Shown here: piece after piece, positions 60,540 through 64,000 of the stretch
Layout of the letters: every line of letters starts with the position of its first letter
Position numbering within the stretch: the stretch's first letter is position 1
Assembly (NCBI RefSeq): GCF_009674775.1
Contig: NZ_WKKE01000025.1
Coordinates: forward strand, 1-64,000
From: Flavobacterium sp. LC2016-23
Lineage (GTDB): Bacteria; Bacteroidota; Bacteroidia; Flavobacteriales; Flavobacteriaceae
DNA length: 64,000 bases
Direction of reading: 5' to 3'
Made by a program: the position numbers and the translations under genes
The notes under the pieces: model-generated
What the model was told of the DNA's origin: nothing
The model's database searches: none
What the model saw: the letters and a program-made list of their open reading frames with translations, nothing else

Positions 60540-61844
60540 ATGGAAAATGTATTCACGTATTTAAAAAACCAATTCGTATTTCAGCTTGACGCTCTTTTTC
60601 AGGTCGAAAACCGTATGGGAAAACCGGTTTTGAATCAAATGGATTCCAACGGGTTTATCAACGAATTCATCATTGAAAACAATCTGACTGAAATCGATAT
60701 TCTTATATTGGGACTCGCACTGGCTCCACATGTTAAGCCTGATTTCCTGAGCTCGATTATTGCCGAGTATTTGCCCAATGGCGGCGAATTGCCTGAATTT
60801 GGCGGCATCAAAACGAAAAACCACCGCGGCATTTTACCCACCGGCGAAACAGCTCAGTTTTTATTGGGCGGAAATGATCTCGACAATCGGATTTCGTTCT
60901 ATAATTACCTGCACAATCAATCCTTTCTTTACCGGAAAGGAATCATCAAAATAGATTCCGTTCCGAATGGAGAGCCGAAACTAAGCGGTTTACTGATTTT
61001 AGAAGACGAATACATCGAGAAATTCATTACCGGAAAAATTCTAAAACCGCAGCTCAGCAGTGTTTTTCCGGCACAGTTAATAGAAACCTCACTTGAATGG
61101 GACGATTTGGTGCTCAATACGACCACGTTAAATTACATTAAGGAAATAGAAACCTGGCTCAAATTCAACGAGATTCTGCTTCACGAATGGGACATGAAAG
61201 CCAAAATCAAACCGGGCTTCAGGGTCATGTTTTACGGCGCACCCGGAACCGGAAAAACGCTTACGGCTTCCCTGCTGGGGAAATACACCAAAAGAGATGT
61301 GTACCGAATTGATTTGTCTATGGTGATTTCAAAATACATTGGCGAAACCGAAAAAAATCTTTCTTCCCTTTTTGACAAAGCGGCTGACAAAGACTGGATC
61401 CTCTTTTTTGATGAAGCCGATGCCGTTTTCGGAAAAAGAACCAATGTAAGGGACGCACACGATAAATACGCCAATCAGGAAGTTTCATATTTGTTGCAGC
61501 GTATTGAAAATCATCCCGGGCTGGTTATTCTGGCTTCCAATTTTAAAACCAATATTGATACGGCTTTCACCCGAAGATTTCAGTCTATCATTGAATTTGA
61601 AGTACCTTCGTATGGCGAACGTCTACAGCTTTGGGAAAACAACCTGCCCAAAGGAATCAAAATTGCCGAAGATGTTAATCTTAACGAACTCTCAAAAAAA
61701 TACGACATTACCGGCGCCAATATTGTGAATATCATCCAATATGCATGCCTGAGAACACTGGAAGACGAAAACGAAAGTATCAATCTCCATCACCTTATTC
61801 AGGGTATTAAAAAAGAGTATGCGAAAGAAGGGAAGATGATGTAA
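60540..61844 (+). CDS. eCIS AAA+ ATPase (Afp15-like)
   Basis: 434 aa. Walker A GAPGTGKT near residue 233, Walker B ILFFDEADAVF near 290, sensor-1 region VILASNFKTNID and the arginine finger in TRRFQSIIEF. The N-terminal 200 residues are the system-specific part. In Afp/PVC the ATPase is required for assembly. It is the last gene of the cluster, two bases after the lysis gene, and a strong terminator follows. Confidence 0.95.
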   Translation: MENVFTYLKNQFVFQLDALFQVENRMGKPVLNQMDSNGFINEFIIENNLTEIDILILGLALAPHVKPDFLSSIIAEYLPNGGELPEFGGIKTKNHRGILPTGETAQFLLGGNDLDNRISFYNYLHNQSFLYRKGIIKIDSVPNGEPKLSGLLILEDEYIEKFITGKILKPQLSSVFPAQLIETSLEWDDLVLNTTTLNYIKEIETWLKFNEILLHEWDMKAKIKPGFRVMFYGAPGTGKTLTASLLGKYTKRDVYRIDLSMVISKYIGETEKNLSSLFDKAADKDWILFFDEADAVFGKRTNVRDAHDKYANQEVSYLLQRIENHPGLVILASNFKTNIDTAFTRRFQSIIEFEVPSYGERLQLWENNLPKGIKIAEDVNLNELSKKYDITGANIVNIIQYACLRTLEDENESINLHHLIQGIKKEYAKEGKMM

Positions 61845-61923
61845 ATGAGAATGCTGTTTTTTTATTTAAATCAGGTAAAGATTGAACCTTCAGAGAAATA
61901 CGTCCATTCCTAAAAATCAGGCA

Positions 61924-61960
61924 TAAAAAAAGACCGTCTTTACAAACAGTCTTTTTTTTA
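61924..61960. terminator. Bidirectional terminator closing the eCIS cluster
   Basis: AAAAAAAGAC, a central part with GTCTTTACAAACA, and GTCTTTTTTT form a symmetrical stem with A and T tails. It can end both the eCIS transcript and the opposing 61974 gene. Confidence 0.85.
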
Positions 61961-61973
61961 TGATTTATAAGCC

Positions 61974-62279
61974 TTAAGCCATAAACAAAGCGTATTTATT
62001 ATAGTTGTATAATACCTTATCGTACGGTACCAGTTTAGGAGCTATTTTTTCTGAAGAAGCGTCAAATTTAATTCCGTTATGCTTTCTGAAAAGATAGATT
62101 TCTTTAAGGCAATTGGACAAACTTTGGTGAATTGCTGTTGTAAAAACAGGGATTTGTTTATCTTCTACCAATAAATCTATCTGATAATTAGAACTGCTTT
62201 TTGAAAGATTATTTCCAATAATTCGTATCGTAAATGTTGTAGACTTTCCGTATTGTTCTCCTTTATACTGTACTACCAT
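61974..62279 (-). CDS. Small hypothetical protein (101 aa)
   Basis: A 101-aa basic protein without leader. Strand pattern (TTFTIRIIGNNLSK, NYQIDLLVEDKQIPV) and a short C-terminal helix. No known family. It converges on the eCIS cluster and shares its terminator. Its start at 62279 is a normal ATG. Confidence 0.45.
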   Translation of the reverse strand: MVVQYKGEQYGKSTTFTIRIIGNNLSKSSSNYQIDLLVEDKQIPVFTTAIHQSLSNCLKEIYLFRKHNGIKFDASSEKIAPKLVPYDKVLYNYNKYALFMA

Positions 62280-62495
62280 AATTTTAGGATTAAAAAGTTA
62301 AAATTAATTATTTCGTCGCTTCAGAACTATACTGCTGAATTGGATATTAAAGTTATGAAAAAAAATCAAATCACTATCCAAACCGACGTATAATTATTAA
62401 ATCGGCGCAAAGTTACTTTAAAAATTATTTTAAAAAAGGGATTCAATACACATCTTTTTAGTGAAAATTGCATTCACTCAAAAAAAAGGCATAAA

Positions 62496-62522
62496 AAAAC
62501 CGTAACGGGGGTTACGGTTTTC
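62496..62522 (-). terminator. Terminator of the LRR gene
   Basis: AAAACCGTAAC and GTTACGGTTTT form an 11-bp perfect stem with a GGG loop, downstream of the minus-strand 62587 gene. Confidence 0.8.
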
Positions 62523-62586
62523 AACAATTAACTAAATATATTTAATCAACTTTGTTAACGAGAGTAATTTTCATTCATAAGCACGA

Positions 62587-63444
62587 TTAATTTTGGGTAA
62601 CATCTGTAGTTTCTTTTTCAGTAGTAATTGGTAATAAAACCGGATTTCCATTTACATCAAACATAGTCATATTCAGCGCATCCAACAATGCCAGATTTTT
62701 AGAAACGGCTCCCTTAAATTTATTATAAGAAAGGTTCATTTCAGATAAATGATGTAACTTCTCCAGCCCTGCCGGAATTGCACCTTCAAAACCGTTATCA
62801 AACAGACTTAGATTTTCAAGGTCAGAAAAATTCAATATTTCATTGCTTAGATTTCCTGTCATCTTATTATTATTCAAAAGCAATACTTTCAGTGTCCTGA
62901 TCTTATATAATGAACCAGGCAATTGTCCTTGTATTTCATTATCAAACAACGATAAGCTTTCTAAGCTGCTCAGTTTTCCGATCTCTGCGGGTAATTCTCC
63001 TGTAATTTTATTCTCAAAAAGCGCTAAATCCTTAAGCTTTTTTAATTCGCAAATAGAAGCCGGCAATGTTCCTGATAATTCATTAATCGAAACATCCAAA
63101 ACTTCCAGTTCTTTCAGGTTATGAATAGTAGTGGAAAGCTGCCCTTTCAGATTGTTTTTATGCAAATCAACATCGACCAGATTCACTAAGTCATAAAAGG
63201 CATCAGGTAATTCTCCCTGCAAATTATTGTTGGCCAGATTAAGCCCTACTACTTTTCCGTTTTCAGCTGTTACTCCATACCAGGTTGATACTGAAAGTGA
63301 TAAATCCCACTTTATTTTCCATTGTGAACCATTTGTAGCATGGTACAATTTAATAAGGGCATATTTTTCTTTATCAGAAACAGTATCTGCAATAATAGTA
63401 TGAGAAAAAACAAATGCTAAAAAAAGAGTGATATAACTTTTCAT
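62587..63444 (-). CDS. Secreted leucine-rich-repeat protein
   Basis: 285 aa with a signal peptide (SHTIIADT). DKEKYALIKLYHATNGSQWK is the usual N-terminal cap. About eight plant-type LRRs of 23-24 residues follow (LEVLDVSINELSGTLPASIC, LESLSLFDNEIQGQLPGSLY). LRR solenoids bind proteins at the surface. No C-terminal type-IX secretion tail is seen, so it is periplasmic or exported by Sec only. Confidence 0.85.
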   Translation of the reverse strand: MKSYITLFLAFVFSHTIIADTVSDKEKYALIKLYHATNGSQWKIKWDLSLSVSTWYGVTAENGKVVGLNLANNNLQGELPDAFYDLVNLVDVDLHKNNLKGQLSTTIHNLKELEVLDVSINELSGTLPASICELKKLKDLALFENKITGELPAEIGKLSSLESLSLFDNEIQGQLPGSLYKIRTLKVLLLNNNKMTGNLSNEILNFSDLENLSLFDNGFEGAIPAGLEKLHHLSEMNLSYNKFKGAVSKNLALLDALNMTMFDVNGNPVLLPITTEKETTDVTQN

Positions 63445-63624
63445 AACAGATTTGGGGATTTGTTTTCAAAGCAAAATTATACATTTTATAGCTATAATAC
63501 ATAGAATGTCGATAAACTGTTAATAAGTAAATATTTAATCGTATTAATACTACTTATATACAAAAAGCTAAAGTTTCTCTTTTTTTGATTAAATTTGAAC
63601 AACTAATCCTAAAAACCTCATATT

Positions 63625-64000
63625 ATGGAATTTAACTTTATTGCATTACTACTTGCGGGAATTGTAACACTTGTAGTTGGATTTATCTGGTATCATCCGA
63701 ATGTTTTCGGAACGATCTGGATGAGAGAAAACAACCTTACCCAGGAGCAGCTGCGTACGGGTAATATGCTTAAAATTTTTGGTCTTACGTACGTTTTTTC
63801 TTTAATGATTACGATGACCTTAATGTCGCTGACAATTCATCAGTCGGGAGCTATCGGAATGGTGGGCGGGCCTCCGTTAGTTGAAAGTGCAAAACCTTCC
63901 TTCGCTGCTTTCATGGCAGATTACGGAACAGCATACCGTACTTTTAAACATGGTGCCCTGCACGGTTTTATCTCAGGGCTGTTTTTTGCTTTTCCTGTAA
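63625..64000 (+). CDS. DUF1761-like membrane protein (partial, cut by window end)
   Basis: The first 125 codons are visible: MEFNFIALLLAGIVTLVVGF, then IWYHPNVFGTIWMRE, LKIFGLTYVFSLMITMTLMS. The WYHPxVFGxxWM motif and the order of hydrophobic segments are typical for the DUF1761 family of small polytopic membrane proteins. The gene runs beyond 64000. Confidence 0.8.
   Translation, partial: MEFNFIALLLAGIVTLVVGFIWYHPNVFGTIWMRENNLTQEQLRTGNMLKIFGLTYVFSLMITMTLMSLTIHQSGAIGMVGGPPLVESAKPSFAAFMADYGTAYRTFKHGALHGFISGLFFAFPV

Noticed and set aside
30843-61844. Prophage or type VI secretion system
   Set aside because: There are no head, portal, terminase or TssJLM genes. The DUF4255, DUF5908-like, tape-measure and AAA+ ATPase genes are specific for extracellular injection systems.

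Overview
The window is an AT-rich chromosome segment of a Flavobacterium-like Bacteroidota. The evidence is AT-rich codon use, near absence of Shine-Dalgarno sites, a tRNA promoter that exactly fits the Bacteroidota TTG-N19-TAnnTTTG consensus, many short Sec or lipoprotein leaders, GH130 and M13 enzymes, and Bacteroidota-type coiled-coil fibre proteins. There is no capsid, portal, terminase, transposase or integrase gene in view.

Left part (1-30.2 kb): a patchwork. Housekeeping or stable genes (M13 peptidase, a three-domain exonuclease/RecQ/UvrD protein, a GH75-like protein, an exported Ppx/GppA-like protein, GH130, a GT39 transferase, tRNA-Glu, tRNA-fMet) alternate with small minus-strand genes. 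Ten copies of a roughly 80-150 bp imperfect palindrome occur here. Nine lie immediately 3' of a minus-strand gene, within about 15 bp of its stop, and one is an orphan. The copies keep their hairpin through compensatory changes and have RYYYAAC/GTTRRRY-like ends. This is the layout of integron gene cassettes with attC sites but without a visible integrase (CALIN-like). Cassette cargo includes a 2OG-dioxygenase/HEPN-Zn-ribbon pair, an HNH-like protein, an LprI-like protein, lipoproteins and membrane proteins. Several groups are bordered by decayed copies of a tRNA 3' end plus its terminator. The clearest case is the 24.7-30.2 kb block directly downstream of tRNA-fMet.

Right part (30.8-61.8 kb): one co-directional 22-gene cluster for an extracellular contractile injection system (eCIS, Afp/PVC-like). 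In order: DUF4255/Pvc16-like cap protein, a conserved unknown, one large sheath with a middle insertion, two tube proteins, a 52-aa DUF5908-like protein, a LysM hub, a VgrG-like spike, a PAAR tip, gp25, two large baseplate proteins, a PKD-containing protein, the tape-measure protein, a nucleotidyltransferase-fold protein, a GT-A-like glycosyltransferase, a Trp-rich DUF4157 protein with two HExxH motifs, a lipoprotein, a 1405-aa DUF4157 protein ending in a nuclease-like domain, its probable immunity protein, a peptidoglycan-binding/cysteine peptidase-like lysis protein and the AAA+ ATPase. The particle would be built by the structural genes and ATPase, loaded with the two DUF4157 cargos and perhaps released by the cell-wall enzyme. 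The NTase/glycosyltransferase pair and the twin cargo section are the least explained parts. A bidirectional terminator closes the cluster.

Right edge (61.9-64 kb): a small unknown gene, a secreted leucine-rich-repeat protein and the start of a DUF1761-like membrane protein cut by the window end.
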